A DNA stretch of 23,054 nucleotides from a candidate division TA06 bacterium (GTDB lineage Bacteria; Hydrothermota; DG-26; E44-bin18; JADFOU01): the NCBI GenBank assembly GCA_022562655.1, contig JADFOU010000004.1:1-23054 (forward strand). The letters run 5' to 3'. Below are positions 6,708-14,368 of this stretch, piece after piece. Made by a program: the position numbers and the translations under genes. Each line of letters begins with the position of its first letter. Position 1 is the first letter of the stretch. A model generated the notes under the pieces. It saw nothing but the letters and a program-made list of their open reading frames with translations, made no database searches and was not told the origin of the DNA.

Positions 6708-6717
6708 AAAATATTTA

Positions 6718-6775
6718 GAGGTCTTACGAATTTCGAATATCGAATTACGAATTACCAATATCCGATTTTTAAAGG
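6718..6775. repeat. Intercistronic repeat, GAATTTCGAATATCG family
   Basis: The 74-base gap between yceD and rpmF contains serial near-copies of an AATTCGAAT-type word in both orientations (TTACGAATTTCGAATATCG, then AATTACGAATTACC). It ends a few bases before the weak AAAGGA ribosome site of rpmF. A distinct word family from the other spacers. Confidence 0.65.
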
Positions 6776-6781
6776 AAAAAG

Positions 6782-6976
6782 ATGCCTGTTCCTAAAAGAA
6801 GACATTCGAAGTCAAGGGGGAGGAAACGGAGGACTCACTGGAAATTGGAGTCTCCAAATCTCTCCCTCTGTCCGAATTGCCAGAAACCAAAACTTCCTCA
6901 TCGAGTTTGTCCCCAATGTGGATATTATAAAGGTCGAGAAGTGATTCCTCCAAGACCTGAAAAGGAGGAGAAATGA
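6782..6976 (+). CDS. rpmF: 50S ribosomal protein L32
   Basis: A 64-residue L32 of the large ribosomal subunit. It begins MPVPKRRHSKSRGRKRRTHW, the conserved basic N-terminus, and has the zinc-ribbon version with Cys30, Cys33, Cys43 and Cys46 (LCPNCQKPK, then RVCPQCGYY). Bacteria may also carry zinc-free L32 paralogues, so a zinc-regulated copy could exist elsewhere. AAAGGA lies six bases before the ATG. The stop codon overlaps the plsX start (ATGA), linking ribosome and membrane lipid synthesis in one transcript. Confidence 0.96.
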   Translation: MPVPKRRHSKSRGRKRRTHWKLESPNLSLCPNCQKPKLPHRVCPQCGYYKGREVIPPRPEKEEK

Positions 6977-8121
6977 GGATTGCTGTGGATGTTATGGGAG
7001 GGGATCAAGGGCCGGAGGTGATCGTCGAGGGTGTCCTGGAAGCCTTGAAATCAGGTTCAGGCAATTTTGAGATCTGCCTTGTGGGAAATGAAAAGAAAAT
7101 TGTGGAAAGTCTTGAGCTTTGTCAAGGGGATGAGAAGGATCCACGGATTCTGATTCGTCACGCCCCAGAAGTTGTGGATATTCATGAGTCCCCGTTAGTC
7201 GCCATACGCCAAAAAAAGGAGTCCTCCATCGGTGTGGGGACGAGGATGCAAAAAAAAGGAGAAGTTGATGCCTTTCTCTCTGCTGGAAACACCGGAGCAG
7301 TGGTTGCCTTTGCACAACACATCCTCGAAAGACTCAAAGGGGTGGGACGTCCCGCCATCGGGGCCCTCCTTCCTGCAAAAAATGGGGGAACCTTACTCCT
7401 TGATGTAGGGGCTAATGCGGAGTGCAAACCCCATAATCTCCTTCAGTTTGCCATTATGGGTTCCATTTTTTACAGCCATATCTACAATAAGGATAATCCG
7501 ACGGTCGGTCTCCTCTCCATTGGAGAAGAGGCCACGAAAGGGAATTCCCTGACGATCCGAAGCCATGAGTTGATCCAAAACGAATCCTCTTCAGGAATAC
7601 TCAATTTCATTGGAAATATCGAAGGTCAGGATATCCTGGAAGGGGAGGCAGACGTAGTGGTCTGCGACGGATTTGTGGGAAACACCATTCTGAAATTTGC
7701 CGAGTCTATCAGCGGTTTTGTTGCCCGTTCCCTGAAGGAGTTGACCCAAGACTCCTTGCAGAGCAAATTGGGAGGGATCTTCTGGAAATCATCCCTCAGG
7801 GAATTCTTGAGGAGAATGAACTATGAAGAAGTTGGAGGCGCCCCTCTTCTGGGCCTCGATGGAGTGACGACCATCTGTCACGGAAGATCCACAGCCAAGG
7901 CGATCAAGAATGCCATCCTGGCGACCAAGAAGTTTGTGGATACACGGGTGAATGAACACATCCAGAAGCAGATGATCCATTTCTTGAAAGCAGGCTTCAA
8001 AGATCAAATGATCCATCTGAAGGCACCATGGGACAGGCTCAAAAACCTCAGTGAAACGGAAGGAAGGAGGAGATGGCTCAAAGGAATTCAGTCCCGGGGA
8101 AAACCGGGGTCAAAAGGGTAA
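6973..8121 (+). CDS. plsX: Phosphate acyltransferase PlsX
   Basis: A 382-residue PlsX, which converts acyl-ACP to acyl phosphate, the acyl donor for PlsY in phospholipid synthesis. Motifs: MRIAVDVMGGDQGPEVIVEG at the N-terminus, SAGNTGAVVAFA near residue 103, LLLDVGANAECKP near 139 and VCDGFVGNTILKFAES near 230. The start overlaps rpmF by four bases and AAAGGAGGAG precedes it. The C-terminus, after about residue 335, is longer than in many homologues (up to RWLKGIQSRGKPGSKG) and overlaps the fabH start by 49 bases. The last 15 or so residues may be dispensable read-through coding. Confidence 0.95.
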   Translation: MRIAVDVMGGDQGPEVIVEGVLEALKSGSGNFEICLVGNEKKIVESLELCQGDEKDPRILIRHAPEVVDIHESPLVAIRQKKESSIGVGTRMQKKGEVDAFLSAGNTGAVVAFAQHILERLKGVGRPAIGALLPAKNGGTLLLDVGANAECKPHNLLQFAIMGSIFYSHIYNKDNPTVGLLSIGEEATKGNSLTIRSHELIQNESSSGILNFIGNIEGQDILEGEADVVVCDGFVGNTILKFAESISGFVARSLKELTQDSLQSKLGGIFWKSSLREFLRRMNYEEVGGAPLLGLDGVTTICHGRSTAKAIKNAILATKKFVDTRVNEHIQKQMIHFLKAGFKDQMIHLKAPWDRLKNLSETEGRRRWLKGIQSRGKPGSKG

Positions 8122-9089
8122 AGATCATCGGAACAGGATCGGCCGTTCCAGATCGAGTTTTGACCAACTTCGATCTGGAGAAGATGGTGGAGACTACCGA
8201 TGAATGGATCACAGAGAGAACAGGGATCAAAGAACGACACATTGCCGACGAAAAGACCGCCACCTCTGACCTCGCCTTGGAAGCCGCCCAAAAGGCTTTG
8301 AAGGATTCGGAAATAGAGGCACAGGATCTGGATGCGATTATCATTGCCACCTCTTCGCCCGACATGCTCTTTCCCTCGACTGCCTGTCTGGTCCAGTCCA
8401 AATTGGGGGCGAAGAAGGTCCTCGCCTTTGACCTCCTAGCTGCCTGTTCAGGCTTCGTCTATGGTCTGGAAATGGTAAAAGGACTCATCTCTTCCGGAAT
8501 CTACAAAACCATTCTCCTAATTGGAGCAGAGACCCTTTCCAAAATCACGGATTATACCGATCGAACGACCTGTGTCATCTTAGCAGATGGGGCAGGGGCT
8601 TGTGTCCTGACGGTAAGTGACGATGAGAGTGAGATCCTCTCGACCTATATGGGGAGTGATGGGTCCCTTGGAGATCTCATCTCTCTCCCCGGAGGGGGTT
8701 CTCGTCTCCCCACCTCCCACAAGACAGTGGAGCAAGGACTCCACTATCTCAAGATGAATGGGAACGAGCTGTTCCGCCATGCCGTCCGGGCCATGAGTTC
8801 TGCTGCTGAGAAAGCCTTGGAAAGGGCTGGGCTCCAAGGAGAGGATATTAACCTCTTCATCCCCCATCAGGCGAACTTCCGGATCATCAAGGCCACAATG
8901 GATCGCCTTGGAATCTCGATGGAGAAGGTCTTTGTCAATATTGAAAAATATGGAAACACCTCCGCTGCCTCCATCCCCATCTGTCTCGATGAGGCGAAAA
9001 GGGAAGGAAAGTTGAAGAGGGGAGACCTCATCCTATTAGATGCATTTGGGAGTGGCCTCACCTGGGGTTCTGTAGTCCTCCGTTGGTGA
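8073..9089 (+). CDS. fabH: Beta-ketoacyl-ACP synthase III
   Basis: A 338-residue KAS III, which condenses acetyl-CoA (or another acyl-CoA primer) with malonyl-ACP to start fatty acid synthesis. The catalytic triad is complete: Cys125 (LLAACSGFVYG), His265 (FIPHQANFRI) and Asn295 (YGNTSAASIP). The GGG loop at LPGGGSR is typical. ATG 8073 has GGAGG almost adjacent (8067-8071), a short spacing. It adds about 14 residues before the normal VKIIGTGSAVP start, but no other ATG, GTG or TTG is available in frame, so coupling with plsX by a 49-base overlap is likely. Confidence 0.94.
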   Translation: MAQRNSVPGKTGVKRVKIIGTGSAVPDRVLTNFDLEKMVETTDEWITERTGIKERHIADEKTATSDLALEAAQKALKDSEIEAQDLDAIIIATSSPDMLFPSTACLVQSKLGAKKVLAFDLLAACSGFVYGLEMVKGLISSGIYKTILLIGAETLSKITDYTDRTTCVILADGAGACVLTVSDDESEILSTYMGSDGSLGDLISLPGGGSRLPTSHKTVEQGLHYLKMNGNELFRHAVRAMSSAAEKALERAGLQGEDINLFIPHQANFRIIKATMDRLGISMEKVFVNIEKYGNTSAASIPICLDEAKREGKLKRGDLILLDAFGSGLTWGSVVLRW

Positions 9090-9095
9090 AAAGCG

Positions 9096-9161
9096 GTTGA
9101 ATGGTTAAATGGTGAGTCGTTAGATAGTTCTATTTAACCATTTAACTATTTAACCAATTAC
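9096..9161. repeat. Intercistronic inverted repeat, GTTAAATGG/TTTAACC family (fabH-fabD)
   Basis: Arms at 9096-9110 (GTTGAATGGTTAAAT) and 9132-9146 (ATTTAACCATTTAAC) pair over 15 bases with one mismatch. A second right-half unit, TTTAACCAATTAC at 9149-9161, ends five bases before the fabD ATG. No Shine-Dalgarno sequence is left between the repeat and the start. Confidence 0.85.
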
Positions 9162-9166
9162 AAATT

Positions 9167-10213
9167 ATGAAAGTCGCCTTTCTCTTTCCCGGCCAAGGAT
9201 CACAATATGTCGGAATGGGGAAGGATCTCTATGATCACTACTCTGAAGTTCGACAACTTTATGAAAAGGGGAGAGAAGTCCTGGGAGTGGATGTCGCCAG
9301 CCTCTCCTTTGAAGGCCCTGAAGAGGAACTCCGAAGGACACAGAATACTCAGGTCGCCATCTTACTTCATAGCCTCGCCAGCCACAGACTTTTAGAGAAA
9401 AAAGGGATCCAGCCCATCATTGCAGCAGGTCACAGTATAGGGGAATATTCCGCCCTCATCTCTTCGGGATCTTTGAAATTTGAAGAGGGTCTTCGCCTTG
9501 TCCGAATTCGGGGAGAGATGATGTATCGAGCAGGGGAGATACGACCCGGTGGGATGGCAGCCATCCTCGGACTCTCCAAAGAAGAAGTTGTGAAGATCTG
9601 CGAGTCCACCTCCCTGGCCGGCCCAGCCCGTGGGTGGAGCAGGGAGGACTGGGCGCGGGGTGGGGCAGGTGAGAAGAGCTTGGCAGGTGGATCCAATTCA
9701 AGTGCGTCCTTGCTGTCTTCAAATCTTCAATCTTCAATCGTTCAACCTGCCAATTTCAACTCCCCTATCGAGATCGTGATCTCTGGTGACCGACAAGCAG
9801 TAGAAGAAGCCGCTCGACTTGCAAAGGAAACTGGAGCCATGCGGACAGTCCTTCTCAATGTAAGTGGTGCTTTTCATTCAGAACTCATGAAGGAGGCGAG
9901 CGCAGGATTGAATGAGGCATTATCCAGAACAGAGATCAAAAACCCCAAGTTCCCAGTTGTTGCTAACTATTCTGCAGAACCCCTCGAAGAGGGAGCGTCC
10001 ATCCGGGAGGCACTGCAGAGACAGTTGACCCATCCCGTCCGCTGGGTGGACTCTATAAAACGGATCATCTCCCTCGGAATTAACACTTTTGTCGAAGTCG
10101 GACCGAAAAGGGTCCTCCGGGGACTTGTCAAAAGGATTGATCCTACGTGTGAGATCTTCAATGTTGAAGATCGGGAGAGCCTGGAGAAAACAGTTAAATT
10201 ATTAAATGGTTAA
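9167..10213 (+). CDS. fabD: Malonyl-CoA:ACP transacylase with repeat-derived insertion
   Basis: FabD loads malonate onto ACP. Seen: FLFPGQGSQYVGMGKDL at the N-terminus, nucleophile Ser90 in AAGHSIGEYSAL, Arg115 region LVRIRGEMM, His237 in GAFHSELM and the C-terminal VEVGPKRVL. Length is 348 residues against about 310 usually. The excess is one block, residues about 149-191 (LAGPARGWSREDWARGG onward), placed between EEVVKICE and PANFNSPIEIVISG, which normally nearly adjoin. The inserted DNA matches the dispersed GC-rich palindrome family of this block. The last residues (KLLNG) and the stop lie in the GTTAAATGG repeat. The insertion is in a surface loop by family alignment, so activity may survive. 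Confidence 0.93.
   Translation: MKVAFLFPGQGSQYVGMGKDLYDHYSEVRQLYEKGREVLGVDVASLSFEGPEEELRRTQNTQVAILLHSLASHRLLEKKGIQPIIAAGHSIGEYSALISSGSLKFEEGLRLVRIRGEMMYRAGEIRPGGMAAILGLSKEEVVKICESTSLAGPARGWSREDWARGGAGEKSLAGGSNSSASLLSSNLQSSIVQPANFNSPIEIVISGDRQAVEEAARLAKETGAMRTVLLNVSGAFHSELMKEASAGLNEALSRTEIKNPKFPVVANYSAEPLEEGASIREALQRQLTHPVRWVDSIKRIISLGINTFVEVGPKRVLRGLVKRIDPTCEIFNVEDRESLEKTVKLLNG
9606..9671. repeat. GC-rich palindromic element inserted in frame in fabD
   Basis: CCTCCCTG at 9609-9616 pairs perfectly with CAGGGAGG at 9640-9647, and CACCT at 9607-9611 can pair with AGGTG at 9667-9671. The left arm CCTCCCTGGCCG and right arm GCAGGGAG recur in the intergenic element at 19048-19075. GC content is far above that of the surrounding gene. 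Confidence 0.75.
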
Positions 10214-10250
10214 ATTTAACCATTTAATAAATCACCGTTTAACCAATCAC
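10199..10250. repeat. 32-bp perfect palindrome spanning the fabD stop, plus start-proximal unit
   Basis: Positions 10199-10230 form a perfect 32-bp palindrome with half-site TTATTAAATGGTTAAA. The fabD stop codon TAA (10211-10213) lies inside it. A right-half unit TTTAACCAATCAC follows at 10238-10250, two bases before the fabG ATG. The DNA could extrude as a cruciform and the RNA could form a long AU-rich hairpin. Confidence 0.9.
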
Positions 10251-10252
10251 AG

Positions 10253-10993
10253 ATGAAACTCAGTGGATGCGTTTCTCTCATCACAGGCGGTGCCAGAGGA
10301 ATTGGAAAGGAGATCGCCCTCACATTTGCTAGAGAAGGTTCGGATGTTGCCATCACAGATCTGAATTTAGAAGGGGCAGAGAAAACAAAACAAGAAGTAG
10401 AGCGTTTAGGGCGAAAGGGGATCGCCTTGAAGGTAGATGTTTCCCGGTTCGACGATGTCACATCGGTCATTAAAAAAGTCCTTGACGAATTTTCGAAGAT
10501 TGATATACTGGTAAACAATGCAGGGATCACACGAGATCAGCTTTTAATAAGAATGAGAGAACCCGACTGGGATCGGGTCATGGCGACCAATCTGAAAGGT
10601 GTTTTTAACTTCACCCGATCCGTTGCCCGGGAGATGATCAAAAATCGGAAGGGAAGGATCATCAATATCGCATCGGTTGTGGGGATTACCGGAAATATTG
10701 GACAGTCCAATTACGCCGCTTCGAAAGGAGGGGTGATCATTTTTACAAAATCCGTTTCCCAAGAACTCGCCTCCCGAGGAATTACGGTCAATACCATCGC
10801 TCCGGGCTTAATCGACACGGAGATGACTCGGGAGTTCACGGAGACCCTTCGCGAGAGCTTACTCAAACGGATACCCCTCCAACGGATGGGTCACCCGGAG
10901 GATGTAGCAAAGGTAGCCCTCTTCCTCGCAGGAGAGGAGTCGAGTTACATCACAGGACAGGTGATTCATGTAGATGGCGGGATGGTCATGTGA
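10253..10993 (+). CDS. fabG: 3-oxoacyl-ACP reductase
   Basis: A 246-residue short-chain dehydrogenase/reductase that reduces beta-ketoacyl-ACP with NADPH in each elongation cycle. The Rossmann motif TGGARGIG is at residues 11-18, NNAG at 88-91, and the catalytic Ser141, Tyr154 and Lys158 are in INIASVVG and QSNYAASKGG. The family end IHVDGGMVM is complete. Assignment as FabG instead of another SDR rests on position between fabD and acpP and on the close motif match. The start lies two bases after a repeat unit and has no Shine-Dalgarno sequence. Confidence 0.95.
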   Translation: MKLSGCVSLITGGARGIGKEIALTFAREGSDVAITDLNLEGAEKTKQEVERLGRKGIALKVDVSRFDDVTSVIKKVLDEFSKIDILVNNAGITRDQLLIRMREPDWDRVMATNLKGVFNFTRSVAREMIKNRKGRIINIASVVGITGNIGQSNYAASKGGVIIFTKSVSQELASRGITVNTIAPGLIDTEMTREFTETLRESLLKRIPLQRMGHPEDVAKVALFLAGEESSYITGQVIHVDGGMVM

Positions 10994-11036
10994 ATTTAAA
11001 TTTAACCATTAAACCTTTCAACTATTTAACCAATAC
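10994..11036. repeat. Intercistronic repeat, TTTAACC family (fabG-acpP)
   Basis: ATTTAAATTTAACCATTAAAC starts directly after the fabG stop, and TTTAACCAATAC at 11025-11036 ends where a strong Shine-Dalgarno sequence of acpP begins. This is a degenerate member: right-half units are present but the left half is short. Confidence 0.7.
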
Positions 11037-11039
11037 GAG

Positions 11040-11047
11040 GGAGGTGA
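11040..11047 (+). promoter_or_regulatory. Strong Shine-Dalgarno sequence of acpP
   Basis: GGAGGTGA at 11040-11047, with the GGAGG core seven bases from the acpP ATG at 11052. It is the strongest ribosome site in the fab cluster, in keeping with ACP's high abundance, and contrasts with fabD and fabG, which have none. Confidence 0.85.
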
Positions 11048-11051
11048 AAGG

Positions 11052-11297
11052 ATGGCGATTCTGGACGATGTGCAAAAGATCATCGTGGAGAGGCTTGGAG
11101 TAAATGAGAAAGAGGTTACACCAAAAGCCCATTTCATTGATGATCTAGGAGCCGACTCCTTGGATACCGTGGAGTTGATTATGGCCTTTGAGGACACGTT
11201 CAATATTGAGATTCCAGATGAAGATGCTGAAAAGATCACGACGGTTGGACAGGCTGTACAGTACTTGGAACAGAAACTCGGAGCACCTGCAAAGTAG
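11052..11297 (+). CDS. acpP: Acyl carrier protein
   Basis: An 81-residue ACP that carries acyl chains on a 4'-phosphopantetheine arm. The attachment serine is Ser36 in LGADSLDTVELIMAFED. The protein is small and acidic with the expected four-helix pattern and a complete C-terminus (TVGQAVQYLEQKLG). Placed between fabG and fabF as in many bacteria. Confidence 0.97.
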   Translation: MAILDDVQKIIVERLGVNEKEVTPKAHFIDDLGADSLDTVELIMAFEDTFNIEIPDEDAEKITTVGQAVQYLEQKLGAPAK

Positions 11298-11312
11298 ATC
11301 TGAAAGCCTATT

Positions 11313-11394
11313 CGTTAAATGGTTATATGGTGAGGGGTTAAACCTGTCCTGACGACAGGTCAGGATTTAGCTATTTAACCGGTTAGCCAATCAC
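11313..11394. repeat. Nested intercistronic repeat (acpP-fabF): AT-rich family with GC hairpin inside
   Basis: Left half TTCGTTAAATGGTTATATGG and right half CTATTTAACCGGTTAGCC with CCAATCAC at 11387-11394 flank a GC-rich element at 11343-11365. In that element TCCTGAC (11349-11355) pairs with GTCAGGA (11359-11365), or alternatively CCTGTC (11343-11348) pairs with GACAGG. The two hairpins exclude each other. A related GC element is at 19012-19034. Confidence 0.8.
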
Positions 11395-11406
11395 TGATTC
11401 ATTCGG

Positions 11407-12645
11407 ATGAAACGGAGAGTCGTCGTAACAGGGCTGGGGGCGGTCACCCCCGTGGGACTCAATTGGAAAGAGTTCTGGTCAGGCCTTCTGGAAGGAAAAA
11501 ACGGGATTGACCGAATTTCCCGCTTTGATACCTCCAACTTCTCGGTAAAGATTGCCGGTGAGGTGAAGGGGTTGGATCTGTCAGACCGGATTCCTCCCAA
11601 AGATCTCCGGAGGATGGACCGCTTTGCCCAATTTGCCATGATCGCTTCCATAGAAGCCGTAGAAGACTCAGGCCTCAATCTCCTCCAAGAGGATCTGAAT
11701 CGGGTGGGAGTTTTGATCGGCTCCGGGATTGGGGGTCTCGAGACCTGGGAAAGGGAGTATCGGAAACTTATGGAGGGTGGACCAAACCGGGTGAGTCCCT
11801 TCTTGATTCCCATGATGATGATGAACAGTGCCTCGGGTCTCGTCTCCATGCGTCTGGGCGCTAAGGGTCCCAATTTTTCAACTGCCTCCGCCTGTGCCTC
11901 CAGTGCCCATACGATTGGAGAGGCTTACCGAATCATAGAACGAGGGGACGCCGATGTGATGATCACTGGAGGGGCAGAAGCCCCTGTCACCCCCCTCGCC
12001 CTTGCCGGTTTTTCCAATATGAAAGCCCTCTCCACACGGAACTCGGAACCTCAGAAGGCTTCGAGACCCTTTGACCGGGAACGGGATGGCTTTGTGATGG
12101 CAGAAGGATCGGGGATCTGCATATTAGAGGACTTGGAACGTTCGAAGAAAAGAAGAGCAGAGATCTATGGAGAGATCGTGGGATTTGGACTCACTGCAGA
12201 TGCCTATCACATCACCGCACCTTCTCCCGGAGGGGAGGGGGCGGCTCGAGCCCTCAAGATGGCGCTCTCACAGGCAGAACTCAATGGAGAGGGTGTGGAC
12301 TATATCAATGCCCACGGTACTTCGACCCTCCTCAATGACAAACTCGAAACGGAGGCGATCAAGACCGTTTTCAATACCCATGCCCACAAACTGGCTGTCA
12401 GTTCTACTAAATCCATGACGGGACATCTCATGGGAGGCGCTGGAGCCATAGAATTCATTGTCGTCACTTTAGCCGTTAAGAAAGATAAAATCCCTCCCAC
12501 AATCAACTATGAGCACCCGGATCCCGAGTGTGACTTGGACTACGTCCCCAACTCTGCTCGTGAGATAAAGGTGGAAGCAGCCCTTACCAATGCCCTGGGT
12601 TTCGGGGGACACAATGTTGTCCTGGCTGTGAAGAAATTTTCTTGA
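11407..12645 (+). CDS. fabF: Beta-ketoacyl-ACP synthase II
   Basis: A 412-residue KAS II, the elongating condensing enzyme. The Cys-His-His triad is complete: Cys163 (STASACASSAHTIG), His303 (INAHGTSTLLNDKLET) and His340 (SMTGHLMGGAGAIE). Length and the C-terminal GFGGHNVVLAVKK match the family. The ATG follows CACTGATTCATTCGG and has at best a weak ribosome site. Directly after acpP, the standard arrangement. Confidence 0.97.
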   Translation: MKRRVVVTGLGAVTPVGLNWKEFWSGLLEGKNGIDRISRFDTSNFSVKIAGEVKGLDLSDRIPPKDLRRMDRFAQFAMIASIEAVEDSGLNLLQEDLNRVGVLIGSGIGGLETWEREYRKLMEGGPNRVSPFLIPMMMMNSASGLVSMRLGAKGPNFSTASACASSAHTIGEAYRIIERGDADVMITGGAEAPVTPLALAGFSNMKALSTRNSEPQKASRPFDRERDGFVMAEGSGICILEDLERSKKRRAEIYGEIVGFGLTADAYHITAPSPGGEGAARALKMALSQAELNGEGVDYINAHGTSTLLNDKLETEAIKTVFNTHAHKLAVSSTKSMTGHLMGGAGAIEFIVVTLAVKKDKIPPTINYEHPDPECDLDYVPNSAREIKVEAALTNALGFGGHNVVLAVKKFS

Positions 12646-12690
12646 TTACTGTGTTTATTCTCATCAGTTTCCGAATTTCATTACTACCCT

Positions 12691-13410
12691 ATGGGTTCAC
12701 AAAACAAATCCACGGATTTTCCCCTTTCTGAGGACCGCAGTACCCTCCTCCAAAATCTAAACAGTAAATTTTCTTTTCAAGATTTGAGCCTACTCAATAG
12801 AACCCTAACCCACGCCTCTTTTTCGAAAGAGAGCTCCTATGAGACCCTGGAATTTTTGGGGGATGGAGTTTTAGACCTTGTCGTCAGAGAATATCTCTAT
12901 CGTTCTTATCCCTCGAAAGATGAGGGAGAGTTGACGGATTGGAAAACACGCCTTGTGAATGAGGAGACTCTTGCATCCGTGGCAGCGGGGATGGATCTCG
13001 GTTCTTTTCTCCTTTTGGGAGAAGGAGAAGATCGCAACGGAGGGAGAGAGAAACCCTCTATCCTCTCAGGAGCCTATGAAGCCCTCATCGGAGGACTCTA
13101 CTTAGAGGGGGGAATGGAGAAGGCGAGGCCCCTCATTCAAGAGACTCTTCTGGATCGCGTGCTGGATTTCATTCAGGAGAGGAACTTTAAAGGGTTATTT
13201 CAGGAATTCACTTTGAAAGAGAAGGGTGTGTATCCAGAATACAGAATCGTAAAAGAAACGGGAAAGGACCATGAGAAGACCTACTGGGTTGAGGTTTTCG
13301 TCAACGGGAGAGGGATTGGGAAAGGGGAGGGAAGGAATCGAAAAGAAGCGGAGATGCATGCGGCTCAAGAGGCACTGAAGAATCGGAACCACAAGATTAC
13401 ACGAGATTAG
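12691..13410 (+). CDS. rnc: Ribonuclease III with an altered metal-site position
   Basis: A 239-residue RNase III (dsRNA processing, rRNA maturation). The N-terminal endonuclease domain has ETLEFLGDGVLDL (Glu54 and Asp58) and SGAYEALIGGLYLEGG (Glu129); the C-terminal dsRNA-binding domain runs from about residue 163 (FKGLFQEFTLKEKG) to the end. The family motif ADxxEAL reads SGAYEAL, so the metal-binding Asp (Asp114 in E. coli) is Gly126. NERLEFLGD is YETLEFLGD. Either the lineage tolerates the change or catalysis is altered. The last eight residues are encoded by an inverted repeat. No clear ribosome site. Confidence 0.92.
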   Translation: MGSQNKSTDFPLSEDRSTLLQNLNSKFSFQDLSLLNRTLTHASFSKESSYETLEFLGDGVLDLVVREYLYRSYPSKDEGELTDWKTRLVNEETLASVAAGMDLGSFLLLGEGEDRNGGREKPSILSGAYEALIGGLYLEGGMEKARPLIQETLLDRVLDFIQERNFKGLFQEFTLKEKGVYPEYRIVKETGKDHEKTYWVEVFVNGRGIGKGEGRNRKEAEMHAAQEALKNRNHKITRD

Positions 13411-13506
13411 CACAGAGAAATTCAAAATAATAATCTGGTAAAAATCTGTGAAATCTCGTGGTTTGAATTGAAATTTTTATTCATCGTTCTCTATTTAACC
13501 AATTAC
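13399..13506. repeat. Inverted repeat overlapping the rnc 3' end, then TTTAACCAATTAC unit
   Basis: CACGAGATTAGCACAGA (13400-13416) pairs imperfectly with TCTGTGAAATCTCGTG (13445-13460). The left arm includes the rnc stop codon. The exact unit TTTAACCAATTAC follows at 13494-13506, 23 bases before the etfB ATG. The whole rnc-etfB gap is 119 bases and holds nothing else recognisable. Confidence 0.7.
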
Positions 13507-13529
13507 CAAACCCATTACCGCAGTTTACG

Positions 13530-14303
13530 ATGAAGATAATTGTTTGTGTCAAACAGGTGCCGGATACGAACGTGTTCATCAAGGTGAGGGAAGGAGGAGA
13601 TGGGATCGTCACGGAGGGCCTCGCCTATGTGGTCAATCCCTATGAGGAATATGCTGTAGAAGAGGCACTCAGGATCAAAGAGAAGTTTGGAGGGGAGGTG
13701 ACCGTTATCACCCTCGGTCCTGATCGGGTGGTGGAGGCCATTCGGACCTGCCTCGCCATGGGGGTGGACCACGCCATCCACCTCCCCGAATCGGATGATG
13801 AATTGGACCCTCTTGCAACGGCAAGGGTTCTTACAGAGGCGATTAAAAAATTAGATTACGACATTATCCTCTGCGGTAAACACGCTGTGGACGATGGGGC
13901 CTCTCAAGTAGGTCCTGCCCTCGCAGAATATTTGGATCTCCCTCAGGTTACCTTTGTCCGTAAAATCGAAATTGCAGAGGATGGTAAATCTGCCATCGCC
14001 CATCGGGAGGTGGAGGGGGGTACCCAGGTTGTGAAGAGTTCTCTTCCGGCGGTATTCACGGCTGAAAAGGATTTGAATGAGCCGAGATACCCTACTCTTA
14101 AAGGAATGATGGCCGCCAAGAGGATTCAGATCCAGATCTTGAATCATAAGGACCTCGGTCTCCATTCACTGAAATCGAAGAGCAGAAGATTGAAACTCCT
14201 TCCCCCACCAGAGCGTCCTCCTGGAAAGATGCTTCAGGGAGAGCCTGAGGAGATCGTGAAGGAGCTGGTGAGGCTACTCCGTGATGAAGCAAAAGTCATA
14301 TGA
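13530..14303 (+). CDS. etfB: Electron transfer flavoprotein beta subunit
   Basis: A 257-residue EtfB, which binds AMP or FAD and with EtfA passes electrons from acyl-CoA dehydrogenases and similar flavoenzymes to the quinone pool or, in bifurcating forms, to ferredoxin. Seen: MKIIVCVKQVPDTN, the AMP-binding region ILCGKHAVDDGASQVGPALAE near residue 111 and the family recognition loop LPAVFTAEKDLNEPRYPTLKGMMAAK near 184. No dehydrogenase gene lies adjacent, so the partner is unknown. A bifurcating type cannot be excluded by eye. Start ATG 13530 lacks a Shine-Dalgarno sequence. Confidence 0.95.
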   Translation: MKIIVCVKQVPDTNVFIKVREGGDGIVTEGLAYVVNPYEEYAVEEALRIKEKFGGEVTVITLGPDRVVEAIRTCLAMGVDHAIHLPESDDELDPLATARVLTEAIKKLDYDIILCGKHAVDDGASQVGPALAEYLDLPQVTFVRKIEIAEDGKSAIAHREVEGGTQVVKSSLPAVFTAEKDLNEPRYPTLKGMMAAKRIQIQILNHKDLGLHSLKSKSRRLKLLPPPERPPGKMLQGEPEEIVKELVRLLRDEAKVI

Positions 14304-14365
14304 AATTCAGACATTGGACATTAGACTTTAGTCTATAGTCCAGAGTCCAAATTCTATAGTCTATT
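14304..14365. repeat. Intercistronic inverted repeat, GGACATTAGAC family (etfB-etfA)
   Basis: GACATTGGACATTAGACTTT is followed by AGTCTATAGTCCAGAGTCC and TATAGTCTATTG, a degenerate inverted structure made of the same words as 6121-6175. Both copies end TTGAA directly before an ATGGT start (yceD and etfA). Confidence 0.75.
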
Positions 14366-14368
14366 GAA

